Position numbers and translations under genes: made by a program
Assembly: GCA_028284955.1 (NCBI GenBank)
Contig: JANQQS010000045.1
Location: 1 to 42,992, forward strand
DNA from: Myxococcota bacterium
Lineage (GTDB): Bacteria; Myxococcota_A; Polyangia; Polyangiales; Houyiibacteriaceae
DNA: 42,992 nt
Direction: 5' to 3'
In this document: one piece after another, positions 33,445 through 42,881 of the stretch
Numbering within the stretch: the first letter of the stretch is position 1
How the letters are laid out: every line of letters starts with the position of its first letter
The notes under the pieces: model-generated
Databases searched by the model: none
Seen by the model: only the letters and a program-made list of their open reading frames with translations
Told to the model about the DNA's origin: nothing

Positions 33445-35709
33445 TCACTCAAGCGCGGTGTGTTGTTTTAGAAAGCGCACGATTCGTTTGAATAGCGCGC
33501 TCGCGAGTTGGGGGTCGTTGCCGTGATGGGTCGACCCGCTGAGCGGGATGAGCACGTGGTCGTGGTCTGCGCGGGTGAGTGCTTCTGAGAGTCTGAGCGA
33601 ATGCAAGAAGAAGACGTTGTCGTCGGCGGTGCCGTGAACGATCATCAGCGGTGCCTTCGTTTGCTCGGTACGATCTCCCGCTGGTTTTGCGGGCGAACCG
33701 ATGAAACGAAGTGCCGAGTGTTCATCATACGCCCGAGGGTTGGACGCGGGGAGCCCGAGGTAGCGTTCGGTATAGTGGGTATCGTACTCCCGCCAGTCGA
33801 CCACCGGGGCCCCGGCGACTCCGACGCGGAAGAGGTCCGGATGGCGGAGCGTAGCCATCGCGGCAACGTATCCCCCAAATGACCAACCCACGATGCCTAC
33901 TCGGCTGAGATCGAGTTCCGGATGGCGTGTTCCAAGTTCGCGGAGCGCAGCGAGTTGGTCTGTGAGCGGGCCATCGATGAGATTTTTTTTGATGGCGCGC
34001 TCAAAACGGCGTCCCCGCCCCGGAGTTCCACGACCGTCCACCTGAAGCACGATGAATCCTTGGTCGGCCCAGAGCTGCGCGCGCAGTTGTCGGTGGCTGG
34101 TTTGCAGAACGTGATTGTGTCCGGGGCCTCCGTAGACATGCAGCAATACCGGATAGCGTCGATGCGCCGAGAAATCGCCGGGGCGCGTGATCGCTGCACG
34201 CAGCCGATGGGCTCCCACCACGACGTATTCGGTGTTGAGATGCCGCACCGGGAGAGCCTCGGCGATGCTGAGCTGACCCCGCGTAGTAGAATGTGCTCTC
34301 CGGAGGTTCTCTTTTCTGCGCACCCACCACGTAGGCGTTGAGTTTCTTTCTCGACATTGATGAACCCAGACATTGGCTCGAGGATGAAAGAACGCGTGGT
34401 GGACGCCGGGGGTGTGGGTGACGGCGCGCGGCGGTTCGGTTCCGGGTTGGATCGGGACGCGAAGAATCTGCCTCTGGCTCGGCTCCGCTGAGCTTGCAAT
34501 CCATGCGTAGCGTTCTTGCGCGTCGACATGAAGCAGCTTTCGGTAGCCAGCTGATCGCTTGGCAATGGGGACGACGTTTCCATTCGGAAACCGGCGTTCT
34601 AGGCTGTACCAACCGCTGCGTTCGGAGCTCCACAAAAAGCTCCCGTCGGCAAGGAACACGGGAACGCTTTGGTCGATGTTGATCCACCGGGGGTCCCGCT
34701 CTTCGTGTATGACTTTGGTCGCTCCGGTGTGCTGGTTCACCCGCAAAATCTGAATTTTGGTTTGTGTCCGATTTTGCACCACGACATAAGGAGGCTGGCC
34801 CACAGGCCAACGCGCAGCCACTAGATAGGGAAAGTGTTCGCGGTCCCACGAGACGTTCTTGTGCCGCGTTGCGCGAGTGGATACGAGTTCTAGAGAAACG
34901 TCCGCATTCTTCGTGCCTGCACGAGGGTAGGGGACCGGAGGAACGAGCGCGTCGGGTTGGGCGGGATCGATGCGTGACCGCCGCGCCACCCCTCGGTAGT
35001 CAGTCTTCTGGTAGAGAAGGTATGCGCCGTCGGGGGACCACCAAAACCCTTGCGTCCGCTCCATTTCTTCCCGAGCGATGAACTCAGCGATTCCGTATTC
35101 CACGCGACGCCCCGGCCCATCGGCTTGCCGCGCAGTCAGTCGACGCGTGGATCCGGTATCGATATTCGTCACCATGAGATCGCCTTCAAGAACAAACGCG
35201 ACGTGTGTTCCATCTGGCGACAACTGGGCTCCCTGCGGCGGGTTTGCCTGTCTAAATTCTTTCCAAGATTCGCTATCGCGGTCGAATACGAACATCGAGA
35301 GGCCAAGAGGAACGAGAATCCGAGTCCCATCGTTCGACAGCTGGTAGTCTACGATTTTGGAAGGCCGGACGTGCGCATCTCCGTCGAGCAAAGACGTAGC
35401 GTCGGCGATTTTGCGTTCGGCACGGTCGTCGACGTCGTATTGATAGAGCGCGAGTTCGGGGTCTTCTTTGGAGGAACGCAAAAAGAAGATGGCTCGACCA
35501 TCTGGGCTCACTTGAATGTCGCGCGGCTCGCCGAAGCGAAACCCACCCGTCTTCCAATACGCTTCGACCCAGTCAGTTTGAGAGAGTGTTCCGGGACGTG
35601 ATGTGGTTCGCTCTAGCTTGGGTACGCCACACGCCGCAGCGTTTATCGAGGCGGTAGCGATCACGAACCCCATAGCGGAAGCGTGGGCCGGCATCGTGAG
35701 CGACAGCAT
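33445..35709 (-). CDS. S9 family prolyl oligopeptidase (DPP-IV-like), probable lipoprotein
   Basis: 754 aa from ATG 35709. The N-terminal half is a WD-like propeller (for example DIQVSPDGRAIFFLRSS and DGTHVAFVLEGDLMV) with the DPP-IV helix EFIAREEMERTQGFWWSPDG, whose Glu residues bind the substrate amino-terminus. The C-terminal alpha/beta-hydrolase domain has GWSFGGY (nucleophile about S610), the acid in HGTADDN and the histidine in GSTHHG. It probably removes N-terminal dipeptides ending in proline. A stretch ending INAAACG may be a lipoprotein signal, but its N-region lacks positive charge, and ATG 35673 is an alternative start. It is divergent from the quinone oxidoreductase gene. Confidence 0.9.
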   Translation of the reverse strand: MLSLTMPAHASAMGFVIATASINAAACGVPKLERTTSRPGTLSQTDWVEAYWKTGGFRFGEPRDIQVSPDGRAIFFLRSSKEDPELALYQYDVDDRAERKIADATSLLDGDAHVRPSKIVDYQLSNDGTRILVPLGLSMFVFDRDSESWKEFRQANPPQGAQLSPDGTHVAFVLEGDLMVTNIDTGSTRRLTARQADGPGRRVEYGIAEFIAREEMERTQGFWWSPDGAYLLYQKTDYRGVARRSRIDPAQPDALVPPVPYPRAGTKNADVSLELVSTRATRHKNVSWDREHFPYLVAARWPVGQPPYVVVQNRTQTKIQILRVNQHTGATKVIHEERDPRWINIDQSVPVFLADGSFLWSSERSGWYSLERRFPNGNVVPIAKRSAGYRKLLHVDAQERYAWIASSAEPSQRQILRVPIQPGTEPPRAVTHTPGVHHAFFHPRANVWVHQCRERNSTPTWWVRRKENLRRAHSTTRGQLSIAEALPVRHLNTEYVVVGAHRLRAAITRPGDFSAHRRYPVLLHVYGGPGHNHVLQTSHRQLRAQLWADQGFIVLQVDGRGTPGRGRRFERAIKKNLIDGPLTDQLAALRELGTRHPELDLSRVGIVGWSFGGYVAAMATLRHPDLFRVGVAGAPVVDWREYDTHYTERYLGLPASNPRAYDEHSALRFIGSPAKPAGDRTEQTKAPLMIVHGTADDNVFFLHSLRLSEALTRADHDHVLIPLSGSTHHGNDPQLASALFKRIVRFLKQHTALE

Positions 35710-35763
35710 GGCCCAGAAGTACCATGCAGTATCGTCTTGGCACATGATGACTTGGGAGGGAGT

Positions 35764-36768
35764 ATGAAGGCGATGACGACATTGGGACGAGCCATCTACA
35801 TCCGCGAACCCGGCAAGCCTGAAGTGCTCGAGGAAAGGCCTTATTCGGTGCGTGCACCCGGTGCATCTGAGGTGCGCGTAGCGATTCAGGCCGCTGGGCT
35901 CAACCGAGCCGATTGCTTACAACGTCGCGGGTTATATCCAGCCCCCAAAGGCACCGTCCAAGATGTTCCAGGGCTCGAATACGCGGGCCATATTGCCGAG
36001 GTAGGCTCTGGCGTGACGGGCTGGAACGTCGGCGACCCAGTGATGGGAATTGCGAGCGGCGGCGCCATGGCGACCGAGATTGTGGTGCACGAGAGACTCC
36101 TCGTGCCGATTCCTGTGGGGATGGACGTGGCGTCCGCGGCGGGGATTCCGGAAGTATTTTTCACGGTATACGACGCGCTATTTCGCCAGGCGAGCGTTTC
36201 CATCGGTCAGACCGTGCTCATTCACGCGGCGGGCAGCGGAATCGGAACCGCAGCGGGGCAGCTCGTTCACGCGGCGGGCGCTCGGGCGATTGGGAGCTCT
36301 CGTTCTCCCCACAAGGTTGAGCGCGCGCGACAAGCAGGCTTCGACGACGTGGTATTGGTGCGCGATGGATCGTTTGCGGACGCGGTGCGAACGCGGTGCG
36401 AACGAGGCGTCGATGTCGTGCTGGACACGGTAGGCGCAGCGTACTTCCAGGAAAACCTCCGCTCGCTGTGTCAGGGCGGACATCTCTTGGTGATTGGGCT
36501 GCTGGGCGGTCAAAAGGCGGAAATCTCTCTCGCGCAGCTTTTGCAAAAGCGCGCGCGTGTTTCGGGGAGCGTGTTGCGCAGCCGGCCTCATGAAGAAAAA
36601 GCGATGCTTACGCAAGCGTTTGTGCGCGACGTGTTGCCGCTTTTGGCCCGCCGTACGGTCGAGCCTGTGATCCAAGAAGTGATGCCCATGCGGGACATCG
36701 CCGAGGCCCACCGTCGCCTGGAGGCAAACGAGGTGTACGGCAAACTCGTCCTCTCCTGGTCGGCGTAG
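35764..36768 (+). CDS. Zinc-free NAD(P)H quinone oxidoreductase (PIG3 type, MDR superfamily)
   Basis: 334 aa from ATG 35764, chosen because GGGAGGGAG precedes it. It matches the medium-chain reductase superfamily: LNRADCLQRRGLYPAP, GLEYAGHIAEVGSGV, then a Rossmann motif HAAGSGIGTAAGQLVHAAGA and the C-terminal EANEVYGKLVLSW. The zinc-binding residues of alcohol dehydrogenases are absent, as usual in the QOR/PIG3 group. It probably reduces quinones or enones with NADPH in the cytoplasm. It is convergent with the GT2 gene, with only three bases between stop codons. Confidence 0.93.
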   Translation: MKAMTTLGRAIYIREPGKPEVLEERPYSVRAPGASEVRVAIQAAGLNRADCLQRRGLYPAPKGTVQDVPGLEYAGHIAEVGSGVTGWNVGDPVMGIASGGAMATEIVVHERLLVPIPVGMDVASAAGIPEVFFTVYDALFRQASVSIGQTVLIHAAGSGIGTAAGQLVHAAGARAIGSSRSPHKVERARQAGFDDVVLVRDGSFADAVRTRCERGVDVVLDTVGAAYFQENLRSLCQGGHLLVIGLLGGQKAEISLAQLLQKRARVSGSVLRSRPHEEKAMLTQAFVRDVLPLLARRTVEPVIQEVMPMRDIAEAHRRLEANEVYGKLVLSWSA

Positions 36769-36771
36769 TCC

Positions 36772-37728
36772 TCAATCCGCCGGGGACCCGCCGCGAACGA
36801 GCGAACGAATGTGGTACGGCGGCTTCCCCTGGGCTTCGTGATACGTTCGGCCCACGAGGTCGGCGACGAGGCCGAAAGAAAACAGCTGCGCGCCGACGAG
36901 AATCAACATCACGCCGAGAAGAAGCACCGGGCGATTGGCCAGCTCGGCGCCCCAAATAAGCTTTTCGGCGGTGAGATACGCGCTGATCGCGAAGCCCAGC
37001 GCGCCCAGAAAAAGGCCGGCGAGCCCAAAGACCTGCATGGGCTTCGCCAAATAAGATTGCAAGAACAGCACGGTGACCAAATCGAGCACCACGCGTACCG
37101 TTCGGCCGATGCCATACTTGGATGTGCCAAACCGGCGAGCCCGATGGTTTACTTTCATCTCGGCGATGCGTGCCCCGATCAACGACGCGATGGCGGGAAT
37201 GAACCGATGCATTTCTCCATAGAGACGCATCTCTTTCGCGAGGTCGGCGCGCATCGCCTTGAGCGTGCACCCGTAGTCGTGAAGGCGAACGCCCGTGGTT
37301 GCGCTAATGAGTCGGTTCGCGAGAAACGAAGGAAGTTTTCGGTTGATGAACGCATCCTGGCGACCAAAGCGCCATCCCGCGACCATGTCGTACCCTTCGT
37401 CGAGCTTGCTCAACATCGCAGGAATATCTGCGGGGTCGTTCTGTAGGTCCGCGTCCATCATCACCACGGTCTTTCCCGTGGCGGCATCGATTCCCGCTTG
37501 GAGCGCCGCGGTTTGGCCGAAGTTTCGCCGCAGCGCGCAGACCACCAAGTTTGCATCGCCTTTCGCATGCTCCGTCAGCACATGAAGCGTTCGATCTCGA
37601 GACCCGTCGTCCACCATGATCACCTCAAAACGGAGACCGGTTGGGTCGAGCGCGGCATGAATTTCCCGAAGGAGCTCAGGAACGCTCTCTTCTTCGTTGT
37701 AGGTAGGAACAATAATCGATAAGTCCAT
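36772..37728 (-). CDS. GT2 polyprenyl-phosphate glycosyltransferase (DPM1/ArnC-like)
   Basis: 318 aa from ATG 37728; an in-frame GTG at 37746 is possible. The GT-A domain starts LSIIVPTYNEEESVPELL and has VDDGSRDRT and the metal-binding DADLQNDP. Two C-terminal membrane segments follow (MQVFGLAGLFLGALGFAISAYL and PVLLLGVMLILVGAQLFSFGLVADL). The layout matches enzymes that make polyprenyl-phosphate sugars from nucleotide sugars on the inner face of the membrane. Such lipid-linked sugars are the donors used by GT-C enzymes, two of which are encoded upstream in the same direction, so a joint pathway is likely. The sugar is not known. Confidence 0.93.
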   Translation of the reverse strand: MDLSIIVPTYNEEESVPELLREIHAALDPTGLRFEVIMVDDGSRDRTLHVLTEHAKGDANLVVCALRRNFGQTAALQAGIDAATGKTVVMMDADLQNDPADIPAMLSKLDEGYDMVAGWRFGRQDAFINRKLPSFLANRLISATTGVRLHDYGCTLKAMRADLAKEMRLYGEMHRFIPAIASLIGARIAEMKVNHRARRFGTSKYGIGRTVRVVLDLVTVLFLQSYLAKPMQVFGLAGLFLGALGFAISAYLTAEKLIWGAELANRPVLLLGVMLILVGAQLFSFGLVADLVGRTYHEAQGKPPYHIRSLVRGGSPAD

Positions 37729-37854
37729 GTGTTTGCCCAAGTTCACGCAGCCAAGCTCATCTTCACGAGACGCTCTCTACCGCACAGGAAGGGCTATCGC
37801 ACATGAAACTCGCCTCGTCATATCGACGCGAATTGCAGCGTACCGCCTAGTCGG

Positions 37855-39267
37855 TCACCATTTGACGTACTGATAATCGAGCGGTGCTCCTCGAATCCCC
37901 TTTTTGGGCGGCCGGATCCAGTTGGCAAACGTCCCCGGCTCGTAGCAGGGAACCATCAGCGACCGTACAAAGGCCCGGTCTTCCTCGGATGGCAGCCATT
38001 TGGCGCGGGATGCGGCCAACTCGGCCGCGGAAATGAGCGCGCCCTCTGGGCTGAAGCAATGTTCTGCATACGCGCCGAGCGTTCGGTTGAACCTTCGGCT
38101 GGGAATGCGAAGCGTGTAGTCTACGCCGAGCGCGGAAATCGATTCGTTCCAGCGTGCACACGCTCGCTCGCAATCCTTCACGTAGTCATCCCGGAGCACC
38201 TCGTTGACCGCATTTCGCAAAGGCACGGAACGAGAGGTCAGGGCGTCGCCTTCGACGATCGGCACTTCATAGGTTGGGCCGAGCGCCCGATGGTCGTCTT
38301 GTTTGTGTTCGTGGTGGCGACCTTTGACTCCGGCCGCGAAGTAGTCCGCCGCGTTGGCGCTGATTTCGTTGCCGAAGAGCTCGATGGAGCTCGAAAACCA
38401 AAAATTGATGTAGCGCTGGATGGTGGGCAAATCGATCGCCTGATGTTTGCGCACTTCGCCGTTGGGGTCGCGCGCCATGATTTCCGCTGAACGTTGAACG
38501 ATGCGGTCGACGCCTTGTTCGCCGACCGCCAAATGAAACGCTTCTTCGGTCAACATGAACTGTGTCGCTCGTGCGAGCGGATCAAAACCGGATTCGGACA
38601 AGGCCGAGAGTTGATATTTCCCGTCGCGGTCGGCGAACATGGTGAACATAAAAAACGACAGCCAGTCATCGGTGGGCTCGTTAAACGTCGACAAGATGCG
38701 CGGCCGGTCGCTGTCTCCCGACCGACGCATCAGCAGCGCTTCGGCTTCCTCTCGGCCGTCGCGGCCGAAATACTGGTGGAGCAAATGCACCATGGCCCAT
38801 AAATGTCGGCCTTCTTCGACGTTGACCTGGAAGAGATTGCGAAGGTCGTAGAGAGACGGCGCGGTTTGGCCAAGGGCTCGCTGTTGCTCGACGCTCGCAG
38901 GTTCGGTGTCGGCTTGCGTGACGATCAATCGCCGCAACATGCCTCGAAGTTCCCCCGGAACCTCTCGCCACACCGGGTCGCCTGCGCGATCGCCGAAGCC
39001 TATTTTGCGATCGTCGCTGCGCGGCGGCGCCAAAAAAATGCCCCAGCGATATTCCGGCATGCGCACATAGTCGTAGTGGGCCCAGCCCCCGGGTTCGACG
39101 CTGATGGCGGTGCGCAACCAGATTTCGTTTTCCTGAAACCCGTCCGGCCCCATGGTCTGCCACCAGGAAAGGAAATTGGGCTGCCAACGCTCGAGCGCGC
39201 GGAGGAGCTTTCGGTCGGAAGATAGGTCGACGTTGTTGGGAATGGAATCGGAGAGCGACACGGACAT
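37855..39267 (-). CDS. boxB: BoxB-type benzoyl-CoA 2,3-epoxidase, diiron oxygenase subunit
   Basis: 470 aa, about the length of characterised BoxB. The start (SIPNNVDLSSDRKLLRALERWQP) and later segments (TQADTEPASVEQQRALG, SLYDLRNLFQVNVEEGRH) follow BoxB closely. Two ExxH pairs fit the diiron site: E152-H155 (EGRH) and E242-H245 (EAFH). BoxB, with the reductase BoxA, converts benzoyl-CoA and O2 to the 2,3-epoxide in aerobic benzoate breakdown, and BoxC then opens the ring. Neither boxA nor boxC nor a benzoate-CoA ligase is in this window. The gene starts 22 bases after a glycosyltransferase gene and lies upstream of the GT2 gene, all on the minus strand. It may be a displaced catabolic gene or a repurposed relative. 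Confidence 0.9.
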   Translation of the reverse strand: MSVSLSDSIPNNVDLSSDRKLLRALERWQPNFLSWWQTMGPDGFQENEIWLRTAISVEPGGWAHYDYVRMPEYRWGIFLAPPRSDDRKIGFGDRAGDPVWREVPGELRGMLRRLIVTQADTEPASVEQQRALGQTAPSLYDLRNLFQVNVEEGRHLWAMVHLLHQYFGRDGREEAEALLMRRSGDSDRPRILSTFNEPTDDWLSFFMFTMFADRDGKYQLSALSESGFDPLARATQFMLTEEAFHLAVGEQGVDRIVQRSAEIMARDPNGEVRKHQAIDLPTIQRYINFWFSSSIELFGNEISANAADYFAAGVKGRHHEHKQDDHRALGPTYEVPIVEGDALTSRSVPLRNAVNEVLRDDYVKDCERACARWNESISALGVDYTLRIPSRRFNRTLGAYAEHCFSPEGALISAAELAASRAKWLPSEEDRAFVRSLMVPCYEPGTFANWIRPPKKGIRGAPLDYQYVKW

Positions 39268-39289
39268 TCAGTCTACCCGCCATCCGTCG

Positions 39290-41056
39290 CTAGCGCAGGT
39301 ATCTGTTGAGCGCTCGCCGCGCTTTTCGAACGTCGGGATCCGGGACCCACGCTGTCGGCTTGTGGTGTTTCATCACCAACCATGACCACCACCAAGGCTC
39401 GGGCAAAGGCTCTAGGCGCCGAGCATCGAGCCGAGCACCTGTCATCGCGATATCCATCGACACAAAGCGGCGATCCCACACCACGACGGGGTGCTTATTG
39501 CGCAACGCTCGGACTTCCCGAATGAATCGAGGATCTTTTTGTACACGGTGGAGATCAAAGAGCACTACGCGATGCCGAATCTGTGAGAAGGCGCCTGAAC
39601 GCGCATGCTGATGAATCCTGCGCAGCCGCGCGATAGACCCGGTGATGGGCGCATCCAGGTACACGCTAAACTCCGAGCGCCGCTCGTAGATCGACGCGTG
39701 GGGAAGAAAAATCGCGGTCGGTCGCGGATACCCGGCGCGTACTTGTTTGATCCAGTGCAACTCTGCGTATTGGTCGTAGTATCCGGACCGCATTGCGCCG
39801 TGACCGCTGTGCACCACTTCCTGCATCTTCTGCATGCCGAATTGCCATTGCGAACCACACACCCCGCCGACCGCAAGAGCCGAGATGGCCCAGCGTAACG
39901 ACGGAGCCATCCCGGGTACTCGGTCTAGACCAAGGCTCAGCCAACGCGCGCCGTCGACCAGAACCTGAGCTCCTGCGATAGCGAGCGGGGCCCCCAAGAA
40001 ATAAGTCCAAAAGCAATGAATCGCGGCAGCGTTCTTAAACGCGTAGGTATGAATCAACTGCGCGCAAAGGAGCGAGACCACCGCGAAATCGATCGCATGA
40101 CAGCCCGAAGGTATCGATCGAAGCTGTCGAACCCATCGGACCAACGCCGCCGCAAGCCATGCGCCACAGAGCGCGACGACGATCGGCCCTTGAAGATCGA
40201 GAAGCTGCTCCCATTGAAGTTTCGTGAAGTTTTCCCACGCTGATGTTCGCGTTTTGAACGCTTGCACCATGTCGTCGAGACCTCCTCGCACGCTGGCGAT
40301 CCACGCGAAGAAGCCGAAGAAGTTGGCTAGCACGACCAACGAAAATACACCGACAAAGCGCGCATGAGGGTCGCGCCACACGCGCGCATCGCGGCTCCGT
40401 TGCGTTGCCCCGAGCGCGGCTCCCGAGGCATGAAGCGCGATGAAAAACGCGATGTAGTATCCAGGCCAGTCATATTGCGCCGCCAAGCTGACAAAGAGCA
40501 GGGCGAGCGCGGCAAATATTCGTTGTTGAGACTCGTGCCACCGTAGATAGGCGTAGAGCAGCGCCATGATCCAGAAGAGCCCGCCTTGCTCGTGGTTCAC
40601 CATGTTGGGAAAGCTCAGCTGCAGTGGAATGCTCGCGTAGAGGCAACAGGCGACAACGGCGGTTGATTCATCGCGAAATCGCCGCACCAGCACAAACAGC
40701 AAAACCCAAGTGCCGAAGGCGTATATCGCAGAGGGGAGGCGACCGGCCCATTCCTGAAACCCGAACAGTGAATACATCGCTACGAGCTGCGCGTGCAGCA
40801 ACATGGGATGGTGGGTGTAGTAGACGTCGGGCGAAGGAGGCTCGAATCCGCGATGAAACGGGGCTTGTGCCACGATGCCAAACCGAAGCGAGTTGCGCGC
40901 GGCTTGGGTGAAGGTGGCCCCCGTAAACCCGTCGTGGCCCCAGAGCCATGGGCTCCCGATTTGATAGACGCATGCCGCCGCGAACCACAGACCGGCGACG
41001 ACCAGCAGCGACCGCAGGAGCCACTTTTTGCCCGTGAGTTTGCGGTTCATGATCAT
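39290..41056 (-). CDS. GT-C (GT39/PMT-like) membrane glycosyltransferase
   Basis: 588 aa with about ten hydrophobic segments, then a soluble C-terminal part. The first long loop has GHDGFTGATFTQAARNSLRFG, with an acidic residue (GHD) at the place of the GT39 catalytic motif, and THHPMLLHAQLVAMYS, as in PMT_2-type enzymes. GRLPSAIYAFGTWVLLFVLVRR is also typical. It should transfer sugar from a lipid carrier on the periplasmic side. ATG 41056 has AAGGTG six bases upstream; ATG 41050 is alternative. It lies 13 bases after the next GT-C gene and 22 before boxB, suggesting one transcription unit. Confidence 0.85.
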   Translation of the reverse strand: MIMNRKLTGKKWLLRSLLVVAGLWFAAACVYQIGSPWLWGHDGFTGATFTQAARNSLRFGIVAQAPFHRGFEPPSPDVYYTHHPMLLHAQLVAMYSLFGFQEWAGRLPSAIYAFGTWVLLFVLVRRFRDESTAVVACCLYASIPLQLSFPNMVNHEQGGLFWIMALLYAYLRWHESQQRIFAALALLFVSLAAQYDWPGYYIAFFIALHASGAALGATQRSRDARVWRDPHARFVGVFSLVVLANFFGFFAWIASVRGGLDDMVQAFKTRTSAWENFTKLQWEQLLDLQGPIVVALCGAWLAAALVRWVRQLRSIPSGCHAIDFAVVSLLCAQLIHTYAFKNAAAIHCFWTYFLGAPLAIAGAQVLVDGARWLSLGLDRVPGMAPSLRWAISALAVGGVCGSQWQFGMQKMQEVVHSGHGAMRSGYYDQYAELHWIKQVRAGYPRPTAIFLPHASIYERRSEFSVYLDAPITGSIARLRRIHQHARSGAFSQIRHRVVLFDLHRVQKDPRFIREVRALRNKHPVVVWDRRFVSMDIAMTGARLDARRLEPLPEPWWWSWLVMKHHKPTAWVPDPDVRKARRALNRYLR

Positions 41057-41069
41057 CGGCGCACCTTGA

Positions 41070-42674
41070 TTATTTGCGCTCCGTGACGACTTTGCGCTCC
41101 ATGACTACGTAGTGGACGGGCCAGCGATCCCGCAGATCGGTACGCCGGTAGCCGCGGAGCGCAAGCGTTCGAATCGTGGACCAGCGATCAGAAAAGGTTA
41201 CGACAAAGGTCGGCGGATCGGTTCGGAGCGTTTGGTTATGTTCGGCGCGCCAGCGTGGCAAATACTGGTAGAGAGTGGCTTCGACAAAGTGGCGCGACGT
41301 GCAGCGAAGCTTGGCGACGAAATAGACCTGGGTCGCGAATCCGTCTACGCAGAGCGTGTCGCCGGCCACGGCGCGACGGGCGACTTCGTGTCCCACGTGC
41401 CGCATGCGGTTGTAACGATCGAGCGGGTACATCCCGGAAAAAATGCTCAAGAAGTTCTCTCGCGATGCGGCTTGGCTGCGACCGTCCCCGCCGAGGACGT
41501 ACCGGCTCCACGAGCGTACGTAGGTTCGATAGGTTGCGTTCTGGCTATGAGACCAAGGCGCAGAGTTGAGAAACATCGCGCCGCAGAGCGCGGCTGCGCT
41601 GATGAACAATCTCCCTCGCGAAGCGAACTGGGTCAGCGCCAAGAATACGAGCAACGCGAAAAATGGCGTCGTGACGACCCAATGGTAGTCAAAAACGCGC
41701 AGCCAGAAGCGGTTCTGCCAAAAGGCGCCCAGCACCGCCGCGGCGAACAGCGCCCACGCGAGGAGGCTTGTCTTCATTGCGTCTCGGCCGCCAGACGACC
41801 GACTCCAAAAAGACCAGCCCAGCGCGATCGCGCCGGAGGCACATGCGCCCATCGCGAAGTAACCCGCGTTCGAAAGGAGAAGCCAGGGGGGCAGGTCGAC
41901 GTCCTCGGGAGCCTTGGGCGGATGGGCTTTGTAGTACACAATCGCTTCGTACATCGCTTCTCGCAGCGTCTCCCAATGCCCCTGCAAGACAAAAGGCAAG
42001 ATGCAGGCAGCGACCACCAACCCTCCGCCGACAAGCCCGCTAGCCGTCGCGGCACCCACCCGCGTCCATGCGGCAGAGGTTTGCGGAGCTCCTTCGCGGT
42101 AGGCGCGCGCTACGCACCAGAGCCCCGCGACCCCGCAGATCAACACCGACGGATACTTCATCGATATAGAAATCCCGCTCGCAAGGCCCACCCACAGCGC
42201 AGCGCGCACTGGATTCTTGTGGCGGAGCGCCCAGGCTGCGGCGGCGAGCGCGAAAAAGCTCTCCCAGAGCTCGGGATGGGCCGTGTCCGAATAGTCGAAA
42301 TAACTAAAGTACACGCCCGACGTGAGCAAGCACGCCGCGCCGATGTCTCCGTCTCGCAATCTTTCGCGCGCGAGCACCGCCACCAGCGCGCCGCAGCCGA
42401 GCAGAAACGCGAGATCGAGAATGCGAATCGAATGGGCGTAGTCGCCGAACAAAAGGATCGAAAGCGCATGCACCACGAACGCCCCCGGCGGCTTGGTGCT
42501 GATGCCGGTCACATAAGGCGCCTCTCCGAGGAGCAAGCCCTTGCCGATGTACCAATGAATCGACTGGTCGCCCCCGTGCGGATACCACAGGCTCGGAACG
42601 CCATAAACCACAGCGCACCCGATACCGAGCGCATCCCAGGGCCTTCGAAGCAACGTGGGCATCGATAACCGCAT
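41070..42674 (-). CDS. GT-C (ArnT/PMT-like) membrane glycosyltransferase
   Basis: 534 aa with ten or more hydrophobic segments. The first loop reads YPHGGDQSIHWYIGKGLLLGEAPY, with an aspartate at the GT39 motif position, followed by GISTKPPGAFVVHALS, matching lipid-linked sugar transferases. SDTAHPELWESFFALAAAAWALR and SISMKYPSVLI are in the expected order. The C-terminal third is soluble. It should act at the periplasmic face and is the first gene of the minus-strand cluster. ATG 42674 has no clear SD; ATG 42662 is also possible. The last codons contain a repeated ERKVV-type stretch (VVMERKVVTERK). Confidence 0.85.
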   Translation of the reverse strand: MRLSMPTLLRRPWDALGIGCAVVYGVPSLWYPHGGDQSIHWYIGKGLLLGEAPYVTGISTKPPGAFVVHALSILLFGDYAHSIRILDLAFLLGCGALVAVLARERLRDGDIGAACLLTSGVYFSYFDYSDTAHPELWESFFALAAAAWALRHKNPVRAALWVGLASGISISMKYPSVLICGVAGLWCVARAYREGAPQTSAAWTRVGAATASGLVGGGLVVAACILPFVLQGHWETLREAMYEAIVYYKAHPPKAPEDVDLPPWLLLSNAGYFAMGACASGAIALGWSFWSRSSGGRDAMKTSLLAWALFAAAVLGAFWQNRFWLRVFDYHWVVTTPFFALLVFLALTQFASRGRLFISAAALCGAMFLNSAPWSHSQNATYRTYVRSWSRYVLGGDGRSQAASRENFLSIFSGMYPLDRYNRMRHVGHEVARRAVAGDTLCVDGFATQVYFVAKLRCTSRHFVEATLYQYLPRWRAEHNQTLRTDPPTFVVTFSDRWSTIRTLALRGYRRTDLRDRWPVHYVVMERKVVTERK

Positions 42675-42757
42675 GGCCCAGAACTAACGCGCCGTCCCAA
42701 CCGTCGTCACGAGTACTCGCACCGAAGACAAAACGGGGATCAGTTCTGGGGCTCGAA

Positions 42758-42840
42758 TGGTCTGATTGCAGCGCAAATCGCACCCCATAGACATGGCAGC
42801 GAGCGAACTGGTCGATTGCAGCTCAAGGAGCATCCCATAG
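42758..42840. repeat. Pair of imperfect direct repeats
   Basis: Copies at 42758-42790 and 42809-42840 share TGGTC, GATTGCAGC, CAA and CCCATAG in the same order, with start-to-start spacing of 51 bases. They lie 84-166 bases upstream of the glycosyltransferase ATG. Paired regulator sites or a small duplication are possible explanations. Confidence 0.6.
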
Positions 42841-42881
42841 AGCCGTGGAATTTTGGCCGGAGCGCGAGCGGCTACTTTCCT

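Noticed and set aside
38681-39283. 200-codon minus-strand frame overlapping boxB
   Set aside because: The BoxB frame shows conserved diiron motifs; this one is an Arg-rich shadow.
41112-42668. 518-codon open frame on the plus strand
   Set aside because: It lies fully antisense to a well-supported GT-C gene; its translation is Arg-rich with no domain, as expected for the opposite strand of a high-GC gene.
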